Positions 33,304 through 43,800 of a stretch of 64,000 bases of DNA are shown here, in pieces. The translations under genes and the position numbers were made by a program. The notes beneath the pieces were generated by a model. The model ran no database searches and had not been told where the DNA came from. It was given only the letters and a program-made list of their open reading frames with translations. The first letter of the stretch is position 1; each line of letters opens with the position of its first letter. Origin of the DNA: Leishmania infantum JPCM5 (Eukaryota; Euglenozoa; Kinetoplastea; Trypanosomatida; Trypanosomatidae); the NCBI RefSeq assembly GCF_000002875.2, contig NC_009414.2:473001-537000 (forward strand), in the 5' to 3' direction.

Positions 33304-36300
33304 GGAGAGCGCTCATGCGTCCCTCTCATTCCCTGCTTGCATACGCTGACAGTGGAGCCTGTCGCACACGGCGGGCAGTACGGCATCACGACAGCGCATG
33401 CGACTCGAGCACCGCAAACAAGGACCACGAGGCAGTTCATCTCTCGCATACCAGGTGTCAACAGCGCATCGGCAGCTTCGACAGACGACCGCTTCTGCCG
33501 CCTCCACTGACGCCGTGCAGCATTGGCGGGACGCCTTTCGCGTATCTCCTCCAGCGTATTATCGTAGGCAAGGCGGAGGAGTTGTCTCACATGAGGAGGG
33601 AGGCGCTCGAGTTCCTCTGCAATGTCGCCGTTGGCGACTCAACAACTCGCCGCCATGGCAACGCCACCGAGGAGGCGAAGACTCGCGAACGGCGGATGCG
33701 AGAAGCCTTACTGAAGGTCGAACAACCTGCATTGTGCTCCTCTCTGCAGCAGAAAGAAAACCCACGACTCACGGTCTGCCTGCAGCGTCCAGAAGGTCAT
33801 GTGTGCGTCCCCGCCGTGGTGGGTGAGACATACTTGTTTCTCCGCTCTCAAGGTGTGGACGTGACAGCTTGGTGGGAACGCTATTACACCGCCTTTATTC
33901 GACCAAGCACCGTAGAACATCCTAGCAGCGAGGGTATGATCGCCACGGCCGCGGCCGATGCTAGAGGCGTGAAAAGAGTGGCAGCATCCCCGGTGACCGC
34001 CGATTGCAGTCCCGACGCCGAATGGAATGGTGCAACTCCGCCGCCTCCACTTTACTGGAAGCTTGATCGGGGCTTAAGGCACACTTTCTCTACTTACGCG
34101 ACCGCTTCGCACAGGGGGGACGTCTTCGCGGTGCCGCTGCCGTCGTTTGAAGAGCCTGCGCCTTGTTGGGTAGCTCCTGCGAAGACGCAAACCGATGCAT
34201 CGGAGCGAGGCAGCGACGGCGTACCGGCCTCAACGAGTGCGACAGCTGCTGCCCTCGCGAGCCCGCCAACCCGACAGTCGGTCTGGATTCCTGTGTGGCT
34301 CATTCGCCATCTTCCCTTCTTCCCCATTCCGTTTCCGTCGGCCAACGCGGAAGGCGAGCCGCGACGAGGACGAAGTGCTGAGATGCGGTACAATGACGCG
34401 GCATTCGCCTCCGCAGACTCGCCGCTGACGTCGCACGACCCGGACTCTTGCATGACAGAGGAGAATGAACGAGTGCTCCTGCAGCGCGATGGCGAGCCGG
34501 AGACGACGGAAGCGGACTGTCTGCTGTCCAGGCAGGACGCCGTCTCGCGCACCAACGCTTCCGACGATGCCCCCCTTGAGTTAAATGGGGCTGGTATGAG
34601 AGCTTGCACTAGTTGGCACACGGCACAGACTTTCACATCGACACCGCGGCTGCCCACACACGCGCAACAGGATCAGCTCGATAAGGAGTGGGGGCATCCG
34701 TTCTTTGACGGTCTACACAGTGTTAGCGACATTGGCAATTGGAGCCCGCGACATGCCACGCTGACAACGTCGAGCGGTAATCATGGTACCGTTGCGCATG
34801 ACATAATCTCTGTACAAGCGTTGTGGCACCAGCGGGTGCGAGAATCCTCGACCTTTGCGCTCGACCTCGAGTTTTCGACCGGTTGCCCGCCAACCACCGC
34901 CACCACCACCACCGGCGCGCTTTCCGGAGCAGCAACAGCGGAGTGGCCGTCACCGTTATTTTCGTGGAAGCTGCGCAGTACACATTGGAGGACTCTCAGC
35001 AGTTTCTGGGCAACGAAGGCCGACCCTGCGAGCTCCCTCGCCGCGGACTACTCGTTTCCTCTTGACGCGTATCCACTGCTTCGGTACCGCTCATTTCTTC
35101 GAGCGCGTGCGGGACATACCGCGATATCGACCTGCAAGCCGCATCTGCACCCCTTCTCGGAAGGGAGCATCCTTAATCGTCTGGAAAAAGACACCACCTC
35201 GCAGAAGTGGATACGATACCCTTTTAGGCCCTGCGGCGCAGCGCAACAGCGCACCCACTGGAACGCGCAGCCGCCTGCGCACAGCTGGATCGGTGAGGAG
35301 GGCCCCCTGGATCGCATGCCGCCCACGGCTGCAGCGGGTGATGCACCCTACACCAGCAAAGTTTCTGTCGCAGCGCAGCGCGCCTCCGTCTTTCACGTTC
35401 TACTACGCAAATCTTGCGTCGAGCGGGTAGCGTTTTTTGGTGTGCATTATGTCAGTGTGGATGCTACGGCGTTGTCGTGCCTCTTCGACTCGACCGTGTG
35501 TGTGCGGCACGCGGTGCCACTGGGGGTGACTGGAGCCGTCTTCAAGGCTGGATTGCAGTCTACTCGCTACCGACAACAGCATTCGTGCCTACCTGATGGG
35601 CAGCAGCGCATGCTCACGGTGGAAGACGATCAAAGCGGTGCCTATGCGGCGACGCACAGGTTCTCCAATCGAAGGACAGAACCGCGACTGCCGTTATTCG
35701 CGGCCGCCATGAAGAAGCTCGAGGCAGCTGAGGCGGCAGCCGCGGCGCCGGTGAACCCACAAGACAAAGCCGCTGCGACCCCTGGTAGAGGAGGTGAGCT
35801 TGGATCCACCGCAGGTGCTGCCCCATGGCTGGCGCGGCTGCGTGCGATTCGGAATGAGCGTGAGAGAGGTAAGTGCGAGCCACAGGCGTCGCCGATGGAG
35901 CGCGTCGTGAAAATGCGCACATCGCATCGTTCTGTCTTCTTCCTCTTTCAGTCCCCGTATTGGGTCGAGGTGGCGGAACTGTACGAGCGATGGGGCGTCC
36001 GTGTTGCACCTGGGACGGTGCCGCTCCTCATCTGTGGGAAGCCGTATGTGAACGCAGAACAGACAACAGATGCGTCACGCTTTTCGCCAAACACATGCGT
36101 GCCTCACCTCATGCAGGAGGTGCTGTTCAGCAAGGGACTGGAGGCCTGCACGTGGGCCGGATCACAGTGCCTCCTGAGCCTGATCGCACCCGGTGCTGCT
36201 CCTCGCCCTCGCCCTGGAGGTGCGTGTGCGTGGACGTACCGCACCCTCTGCGAGCGCGCGGCAGCTGTGCAGCGAGTGTCGAACCTATGGATTGCCGAAT

Positions 36301-37655
36301 CGGTCATCGAAAGATTCAAGTGGACACTTCGAACTGCGCCCGCACCACCACGGCCTGACATGAGTGACAGCAGTGGCTTGGGTGGCCCTGAGGGCGGCCG
36401 CGATGAGGTTCTCCGCGCTGTCCTGCCTCTGCACGACATTGAATCGTCGAAATTCCAAGAAACTCTGCGTGATGAACTTCACAGCGAAGTCTTGCATCGA
36501 CATTTTCATGAGCGCATCGACTCGCCTCAGCACGCGGACAGCTGTAAAAACACCGCTACGTCAACACCGCGCAGCACTTCACAGAACACGCCGACTCGGG
36601 TGGCCTTTTTCACACCTTCACGGCCACCACCACCGCCCTGCGAGCCGCCGGTCGTCGAAGGCGTGCCCTTCCCGAGCTTGTCTCGACGCACAGCGCAGCC
36701 GCACGTCTGTGTCGTACACTCGAGCTGTGTGGCGGAACAAGCGGAACTGACATTTGTGGCGGCATTTTCCCCAGTCGTGCTTCTCCTGCGAGTGCCTGAT
36801 TTGACAAGTCGGGACTGGGGCTTTGACACGTGGGAGGCGGCCAAACGGAGGGCCGCCACGGCCTCGCGAACCGTAGAGACACGAGTGACGGGCTCGGTAA
36901 ACGACGGAGATGGGGTGGGGAGCCGTGCAGGCGCGCGCGCCGAAAGGCCGCTTTCCTCGTACAAAGATTTGGACGTGGAGGTCGGTGATGAGGACGACCA
37001 GGCTTTTGATGCCAGTTTGGCTGATGATGGCGCATCAGCAGCAGGGAGCGGGGCGCTGCTCGAAAAGAGAGCCCGGCTCATGTACATGAAGGCGATGCGT
37101 CGGAAGCGGTTGTTGTACGCGGCTCCCTGGAGGAGTACCCGACTCAGCTTTGAGTCGCGACTGGACCTCTCGCACCTCGCGCTTCGCAAGGGGTACAGCG
37201 CTGAAAACGCTAATCGGTGGGTGTCTCTTGACTTCCTGAGAGACGAACCTCGCGTGCGGGCCGCGCGCACTGACATGGTGGCGCCGAAGGTGGATACCCA
37301 AGGTGTTGGCGAGCCCCAGATCCCCCGCCCAAATTTTGCTTCTGATCCCGCCGTCGCGGCGTCATCAGCAGAGCGGCAAGCAAAAACATCATCAAGGTCG
37401 CGCTCTATCACGGGGATCAGGGTCGATGTGCTCTTCTATTCCCAAGATGAGCCGGGTGGGAGCAGCGGCCTCAGTGCTAACGGCGGGTACATCGAATATG
37501 ACCACGGAATGTGTAGCCACGACAACTGCGCCACAGATGATTGCAGTGGTGTAACACGGGTGATGAAGATTGCGCTTGTAAACTATGAGGAGCTCGAGTG
37601 GCCCGAGTCGGTGGTCTCGTCTTCCAAACAGCAGTGGGTGTGGAAGAACTTGTGA
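33255..37655 (+). CDS. Large conserved-looking hypothetical protein
   Basis: The open frame encodes up to 1466 residues and is a real gene by its length, codon use (G/C-rich third positions) and lack of stops. I recognise no domain. Visible features are Ser/Thr/Ala/Pro-rich linkers, a Thr run near residue 555, an Ala-rich segment (about residues 815-850) containing LEAAEAAAAAP, a proline-rich stretch (SRPPPPPCEPP), an acidic patch (DVEVGDEDDQAFD), and a basic segment MYMKAMRRKRLLYAAPW soon after it. The final 100 residues contain several Cys/His (YDHGMCSHDNCATDDCSG) that might bind metal. No signal peptide or clear membrane span. The first ATG is 33255; because the best splice acceptor lies at 33302-33303, the start at 33315 (1446 residues) may be the true one. 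Function unknown. Confidence 0.75.
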   Translation: MQRLVCVPSYYGLTASGRALMRPSHSLLAYADSGACRTRRAVRHHDSACDSSTANKDHEAVHLSHTRCQQRIGSFDRRPLLPPPLTPCSIGGTPFAYLLQRIIVGKAEELSHMRREALEFLCNVAVGDSTTRRHGNATEEAKTRERRMREALLKVEQPALCSSLQQKENPRLTVCLQRPEGHVCVPAVVGETYLFLRSQGVDVTAWWERYYTAFIRPSTVEHPSSEGMIATAAADARGVKRVAASPVTADCSPDAEWNGATPPPPLYWKLDRGLRHTFSTYATASHRGDVFAVPLPSFEEPAPCWVAPAKTQTDASERGSDGVPASTSATAAALASPPTRQSVWIPVWLIRHLPFFPIPFPSANAEGEPRRGRSAEMRYNDAAFASADSPLTSHDPDSCMTEENERVLLQRDGEPETTEADCLLSRQDAVSRTNASDDAPLELNGAGMRACTSWHTAQTFTSTPRLPTHAQQDQLDKEWGHPFFDGLHSVSDIGNWSPRHATLTTSSGNHGTVAHDIISVQALWHQRVRESSTFALDLEFSTGCPPTTATTTTGALSGAATAEWPSPLFSWKLRSTHWRTLSSFWATKADPASSLAADYSFPLDAYPLLRYRSFLRARAGHTAISTCKPHLHPFSEGSILNRLEKDTTSQKWIRYPFRPCGAAQQRTHWNAQPPAHSWIGEEGPLDRMPPTAAAGDAPYTSKVSVAAQRASVFHVLLRKSCVERVAFFGVHYVSVDATALSCLFDSTVCVRHAVPLGVTGAVFKAGLQSTRYRQQHSCLPDGQQRMLTVEDDQSGAYAATHRFSNRRTEPRLPLFAAAMKKLEAAEAAAAAPVNPQDKAAATPGRGGELGSTAGAAPWLARLRAIRNERERGKCEPQASPMERVVKMRTSHRSVFFLFQSPYWVEVAELYERWGVRVAPGTVPLLICGKPYVNAEQTTDASRFSPNTCVPHLMQEVLFSKGLEACTWAGSQCLLSLIAPGAAPRPRPGGACAWTYRTLCERAAAVQRVSNLWIAESVIERFKWTLRTAPAPPRPDMSDSSGLGGPEGGRDEVLRAVLPLHDIESSKFQETLRDELHSEVLHRHFHERIDSPQHADSCKNTATSTPRSTSQNTPTRVAFFTPSRPPPPPCEPPVVEGVPFPSLSRRTAQPHVCVVHSSCVAEQAELTFVAAFSPVVLLLRVPDLTSRDWGFDTWEAAKRRAATASRTVETRVTGSVNDGDGVGSRAGARAERPLSSYKDLDVEVGDEDDQAFDASLADDGASAAGSGALLEKRARLMYMKAMRRKRLLYAAPWRSTRLSFESRLDLSHLALRKGYSAENANRWVSLDFLRDEPRVRAARTDMVAPKVDTQGVGEPQIPRPNFASDPAVAASSAERQAKTSSRSRSITGIRVDVLFYSQDEPGGSSGLSANGGYIEYDHGMCSHDNCATDDCSGVTRVMKIALVNYEELEWPESVVSSSKQQWVWKNL

Positions 37656-40600
37656 TGCGGCTGGTGATCTGGCGATGACGTTGCGGAGGAGAGGCAGCTG
37701 GGAGGCGGAGGGACGCGAAGCTCTTGGCCGCTTACGTATCACTGCGCACGCCCACACAGGATGGCCAGTAGGGTGGCAAACGCCACGGAGGCACACAGAA
37801 GAAAAAAGGAAAACGAAAGGCGGCCACACCACCGCCTCCTCTCCCCCTCTGTGTATGTGTGTGTGTGTGTGCAGCGCGGAGGAGACCGCGAGATTGCTGG
37901 CGCGTGACGTGCTTTCGTGTTCTTCTCCCCTCTCTTGTTTACCAGAATTTGTGCGGACCTGGAATCAGACCAAGGGCAAGTGCAATCGCACATGTGTATG
38001 CATGTGTCTTACCGAGGCTGGCTAGTGCCTCTGCTGCCTCGTGTGGAACCCCTTGTGTACGACAACACCCATCCACGTGCTCCACGTTTTGCTTCTCTGG
38101 GCTTTGGCGTGACACCTGTGTGTTCCCTCACGTAACCTTCTTTTTTCTTTTACCGCCTCGTCTCCCCACTCTTATTCGGCACCGTTTCCTTTGTTTTCCT
38201 GCTACACGTCTGCTTCTTTTCAGCTGCATCATGCAAGTGCGCGATCGAGGACCCAGAAGCGATGACAATCGCCAAGAACGCCACCAAGGGCCATAGCACG
38301 GCGCGAGGAGGGGGGAACCAAGCGAAGCAAAGAGCGCCGGGCCTCGCTCTTTCCCTGCAAAAGCAAAACACAATTATTTAGGACCGTATCAGTGCTTGCC
38401 TACATGTTTTTCTGGATCCTCTCCCTCGCTTTCGAGCGTGCGCGTCCACGAGCAATGTGCGCGTGTGACTCTCAGGGCTTCCCCTGCCGCCACCGACTGC
38501 CTCCCTCTTTTCAGAGCGGGGTGGCTGATTTGCTGGTTCCCTCGAGCAAGCGTGCCGCCTCCTCCACCACGGTCTCAGACGGTGCGTCTTCTTTCCGCGC
38601 GTCGCGCTATGTCTTCACCAGTACCAGCACCCCCCCCTCTTTTCGCGGCTTTCATCACCCGCTTTCACCTGCTCTCTTCTCTCACTTCGGCATTCCCACA
38701 TCACCTCCGCTCCTTTATCCACCGTGAGCAGCAGTTGAGTATACTTTTTGGGTGTCCGCCGAGCGCTGCCATTCTCATCTAGTGCGCTAGCAGTGCTGCT
38801 GCCCTTGAACGATGTACCCAGTGGCAAAATGGGGCACCGCGTGTCGACTGCACGCGGCCTAGTGCGGTGCCGTTTTTTTGCACTTTTCACGCTGCCTCCT
38901 ATCAACGCCGACTCCGCGTTTTCGTTGACGGATACCCCACAAAATGCCCCACCCCTCCTCTCGATCACATGGTCTCGCTCCCTCCAGCTCCACCGATTCC
39001 GCTTTTATGTCTTTTTCTTGCTACTCTATTTATCGCGCCCTGATGGCAGGGAGGGGGCGCACGCCTCAGCGCGTCGTATCCTCAGGGCCCCGCACACCGA
39101 CTCCGCCGGGAAGCCAGGCAGCCTCCCAGCCCCTACCCATTGCCCATGCCGAGCTACTTCCGGCGGTGACACGGTCACGCGCCCACGAAGTGGGGTGGGG
39201 GTGGAGGTGAGAGCGATGTGTTGCTGCTGATGTCTGCGGTGGGAGACTGGATGGCGCTGCGTCGGAGCGGGCTGCGGCAGCGAGCACGTCTGCGCCGTCC
39301 ACATGATGGGCGAGGTGTGAGCGTGGCTGGAGGATATCCCACCCGGCCCTGGCACTGCCTCCTGGTGTGGGGAGCCTGCGCCACGGCGAGGGGGATGCGC
39401 CAGGAGGGGTGGCGGCCGGCGGAGCGGGTGGTTTGCAGAGCTGGAGGCAGCGGCCGTGCTTGTGTGCCTGGGTGGGCGCAGCGCTGTGACGCGTGTGCCC
39501 ACCGCTGCCTCGTCCCGCGCGGTGTGACCTGTGGCATGTGACGGGGAGAGGTGGGGGCGCATCGCGGAGGTGGAGTCGTGTTGCGCGGCAGAGGATGGAG
39601 GTGGTGGGGAAAAGCTGATCGCGGGAGTCGAACGAAGCAGTGCCCCACACTGATCTACTCATCCATTGCCACAGTGTTTGGCGTAGGTGGATGGATAAGC
39701 TCCCAACTCCCGCGACGCGCTGCGTGTTACCGTCTACATGCACGTAAGAGCCGTCGGTAATGAGGAGTGTCGCCTCATTTCGCGCTCCTCCTCGCCCGCC
39801 AGCTGTAGTAAGTGAAGCGAGAGCTCCCCCCACTGACGGGGCGAAGCGGCAAGCGAGTGGCGAATAAACACTCCTTGTGGCAGGGTGATCTCTAGTGAGC
39901 GGATCTGTCGTATCTTCACAATTTCGTTTCCCTTTGCGGATGGGTGGTGGCGGTGGGGTGTAACCGCTGTTTCTCCTGGGCAGCCTACGGCCGCAACGGA
40001 CGGGTATATATGTGCGTATGAGGGCCTAGTGCCTCTCTTTGTTCGGGCCCCTCTTCCAGTGAGAAGGATGTCTGCTGGCTTCACTGCACCGTCTGTGAAT
40101 TCGCGTCACTTCTACCCGACTAGCCCCGCCCTTTATCATGTTCGCTGCCGGGTGAGACATGGTGGATAGGGGAAGGCGGTGAGCTCAGCACGTGCGCCGA
40201 TTTCATCAAAAAAACGATAGGCAGCGATTCCGTACGAGCGGCAAGCAGCCGTCCGTCCACCCGCCTACCTGTCCATGACCAAGACGCTTGGCAACGTCGG
40301 CCCATGCGCGGCTATGAAATGGGGACGGAACCTCTCTCCACCCCACATGAAATATTCCCCCTTTCTTTTCGTCTCTTCCCTCCCTCCCTCTGCTTGCAAC
40401 CCAGCGAGTGGGAAACGTTTAGTCGCTGACAGCGTCCCACCCACACCACACACAGCTTAATCACCATTTTGCCAAATCTTTATTTATTGTTTTTACACGA
40501 AACGATACGACCCTCTGCGTAGTGCATACCCAAGAGTAAGTACTAGAGAGAATACGTTCATCGGGTCCCTGGCGCGTACTAGGCAGCAGCATCAGCAGCC

Positions 40601-40844
40601 GCATCGTGCTCGCTTCCTTGGAGAGCCGGCCGGGATTCCCACGACGCTCGCCAGGATTTTCGCCATCGCTAGGGCCCGACGGCGTCCACGTTGCCAGCTT
40701 CTACCCCACATTCTACTCGCACGTCCTCCAAAACGAAAGCGAATCAAAATTAGCGCAGAACAGCGCACCAACACGCGATACGACACACACACACACCAAA
40801 GAAACAATCTTTCATCTCTTTGCCTATCTTGTGTCTCCATCTAC
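37656..40844. other. Intergenic region carrying SIDER2 copy 2
   Basis: No convincing gene. The SIDER2-like element lies at 39038-39640. Long open frames overlapping it on the minus strand (for example 39066-39833) recur in other SIDER2 copies with different surroundings, so they are not genes. Confidence 0.6.
39038..39640 (+). mobile_element. SIDER2-like degenerate retroposon, copy 2
   Basis: The element starts CCCTGATGGCAGGG and matches copy 3 (47118-47720) nearly throughout its 603 bp, ending with GAACGAAGCAG before unrelated sequence. The 25 bp just upstream (TTTTCTTGCTACTCTATTTA and the next five bases) also match the upstream flank of copy 1. It lies about 1.4 kb after the large hypothetical gene, in the same orientation, and may be in its 3'UTR. 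Confidence 0.78.
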
Positions 40845-43800
40845 ATGTCGGAGCAGCGCATCACTGTCGCGGTGCGCATTCGTCCGCCCATCGGGCACGA
40901 GCGCTATGAACCCGTGTGCGCTCGCAAAGCCGACGATGACCAGACCATCACCATCAACGCAGAGGAGACGTCCGCGAGCGTCAGCGGTGTCAGTGTCTTT
41001 CAATTCGACTACGTCTTCGACGAGACCGATGACCAGGTCGCTGTGTACGAGGAAAGCGTGCAGGAGATGGTCGATCACGCCCTCTCAGGCTTCAGCGCCA
41101 CCGTCTTCACGTACGGCCAGACCGGCTCAGGCAAGACCTACACCATTCTAGGAAGCAAGTCAGCGGACGGCAAAGTCACGGAAGGGTCCGGCGCCTTCAT
41201 GCGCGTCTTCGACGACTTGTTCACGTACAAAGAAGCCGTCAAGGATCGAACCCACATTGTCATCGCCCTCTCCGCGCTGGAGTTGTACGTCGAGGACGTT
41301 ATGGACTTGCTAATGGACAAGAAGAAGCTGAAGCTGCGCGATACACCAGAGGAGACGATCACCGTTGGCATCAATACAGTGGAAGTGCACACCATGGCGG
41401 ATGTCGAGCGCAACTTCGACGTTGCAAACTCCTTCCGCTCCGTGACGGCCACGAAGATGAACGACACTAGTTCCCGCAGCCACGCGCTCTTCTTCATTGA
41501 CATTTTCCAAATTCCGGTCGAGAAGTCGCCGCAGGCGCCGAAGGTGTCGCAGCTCATTGACGAAACGGGCATGTCTCTGTCCAAGGGTGTTGCCGGTGTC
41601 ACCAAGTCCCGCATTGCCCTCGTTGATCTTGCCGGCAGCGAGCGAGTGAAGCGCTCCGGTGCTACTGGGCAGGCCATGGTGGAGGCCCAGGCAATCAATA
41701 AGTCGCTCTCCACCCTCGGCACGGTCATCAACGCCATGTATCTGCAGAATCCACACATTCCGTTCCGCGAGTCAAAGCTGACAAAGCTGCTGAAGCCGTG
41801 CTTCGTCGATACAACCTCGCGTCTGCTACTGATCGGGCAGGTGGCGCCGCCGTCAAACAGCGCCTCCGAGTCGCTGGGGACTCTTCGCTTCTGCGACCGT
41901 GTCAAAGGGCTCAAGGCGGGGCAGGTCATGGGCTTCACCGATCTAGCCGCCGAACAGGCCTTTCTGCAGTCGCGCCGCGTCAACGAGGAGCTGCTGGCCG
42001 AGATGCATATCCTCCAGGCACAGTACTACTACGAGGCGGTGAGCGTGCGGCGCCTCGCAGCGGCCAAAAGCGTGCCCGTGGACCAGGAGCGGCAGCGCAT
42101 CGTGGCAGAGCTGCAGGCCGGCGCTGCGGATGTTGTCGCGCGCAAGGAGCGGGAAATGTTGGAGAAGGCGGAGCGCAAGGCGATTGCGCAGCGCGACGCG
42201 GCGGTGGAGTCGTTTGTGCTCCACATGAACTCTCTCATCGAGGAGTACGAGCAGGTCGCCCACACCGTCAAGAGAGAGAAGAAGGCGCAGAAGAAGCTGC
42301 GGGAGGAGCAGGAGGCGGAGCACGAGGTGCGGCTGCATGAGGCCAAAAAGGCCAAGAAGCACCGGCTCAAGTTGCAGGAGGCCGTCGCCGAGGCACGACA
42401 GAACCTTGAGGCCCTGGACAGGGAGCTCGAGGCTCTTGATAGGCAAATCGAGATGGTGGGAAAAGAGAACGCGGCTGGTGTGATCGACGGCGTCGACGAT
42501 GATGCTGCGTCTCCGAACAAAGCGATAGATAGAGCGGTCGAGGAGGCCACGCACGGTCTTGTGGAGTCCTTTTACAACCATGCGACGGAGCAGAGCCGTC
42601 TCTACTCGATGTTTGTGTCGCGTCTGGCTGCCACAAGACGGGAGCGGTCGCGGGTGCGACGAATGAAGCTGATGAGCTCCACCTTAGTGACGGATGGTAC
42701 CCTCCTGTACGATCTGATCGCTTTTCTCATTGATCGCGCCGTCGACGTGTCGGAGGGCGACCTGCCGCTTGGGGCGAAATGGGGCTGGCACGACGTCGAC
42801 GGCCTTAGCCAGCGTCTCCTCTGCGCAGACGAGATGTACCCGCCCCTGTTGTCGTCTGCGTGGGAGCCGCTCCACGAGGAGGCCAAGCCGTGTCTGGAGC
42901 AGCCGCACAGCATCACCTTCCTCAGCTCGGACGAGAGCGATGGTGAGCACTCGCACCACGCCGCGGAGTCTCGCCGCATCCGGCAGATTCGCGACGCCGC
43001 CGCCGCCAAGGTTGAAAACCTGAACGCCTTACACGCCGACGGCGAGGATGATAAGCAGCACGAGACGAGTAACGGGGGCGGATCTGATGGAGACGGCCAT
43101 GACGGCAAGGAGAGCAGCGAAGATTCGGCTGGTACCCCGGCGCCGCACGCGCACGAGTCGGACTGGATGAATGGCCAGCTTCTAGGGCGGACGCCGCCGC
43201 AGGATGCGGCGCTGGCAGTGGCGAATACAGTAGAAGATGCGCCGCCTCTGGCGACGAAGGCATGCGCGCGTCGAAAGAGGAAGGACGGGGCAGCTGCGGC
43301 TACTGTTACATCTCCGAGTAACGGGAACGGCGATGCATCGACCAGCGACGCCGCGGCAGCCTCTGCGACGCGCTCTCCGGAGGACAGGCCAGGCCGACAT
43401 GGCAAATCAAAGGGTGTGCCGGCTGCAGTGACGGCCGTATCAGAGGGCAGCTCTAGCGATGAGCCCGGTGACGAGTCGAGCGGGACGGAGTCCTCGGCGT
43501 CGCCATCAGAGAGCGACAGCGAGGACGAGTCGCCGGAGGAGGCAGCCGCGGCCAAGGGTGCCGCCCATAAGGCTCAGAAGAAAGAAGCGCATGAAGCTGC
43601 GCGCGAAGGCAGAGGCACCGAGGAGGACGCGCTCCCGGTGGGCGCGCCGAACCCATCCTACCAAGAAAAGGACTCCCGAGCGCTGATGAAGGTGTACGAC
43701 TCGCCCACCCTCGTGCAAGACCTCATCCGGTTCCTCCGCAGCGGCACCCGCATGCTCAAACACTGCCGCCGCGGCAAGCCCCATGAGCGCATCTTCTGGG

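Noticed and set aside
36527..37411. Minus-strand frame of 294 codons inside the large hypothetical gene
   Set aside because: It is the antisense shadow of a G/C-rich third-position reading frame; the + strand frame is far longer.
39611..39640. A complete tRNA gene on the minus strand
   Set aside because: Only a T-loop, T-stem 3' strand and acceptor-like 3' strand are seen; the 5' T-stem does not pair and no D- or anticodon arm is present.
39066..39833. Minus-strand open frame of 255 codons (and similar frames at 47034-47750 and 49609-50298)
   Set aside because: They lie in SIDER2 copies, change their ends with each context, are opposite to the transcription direction and have no domain.
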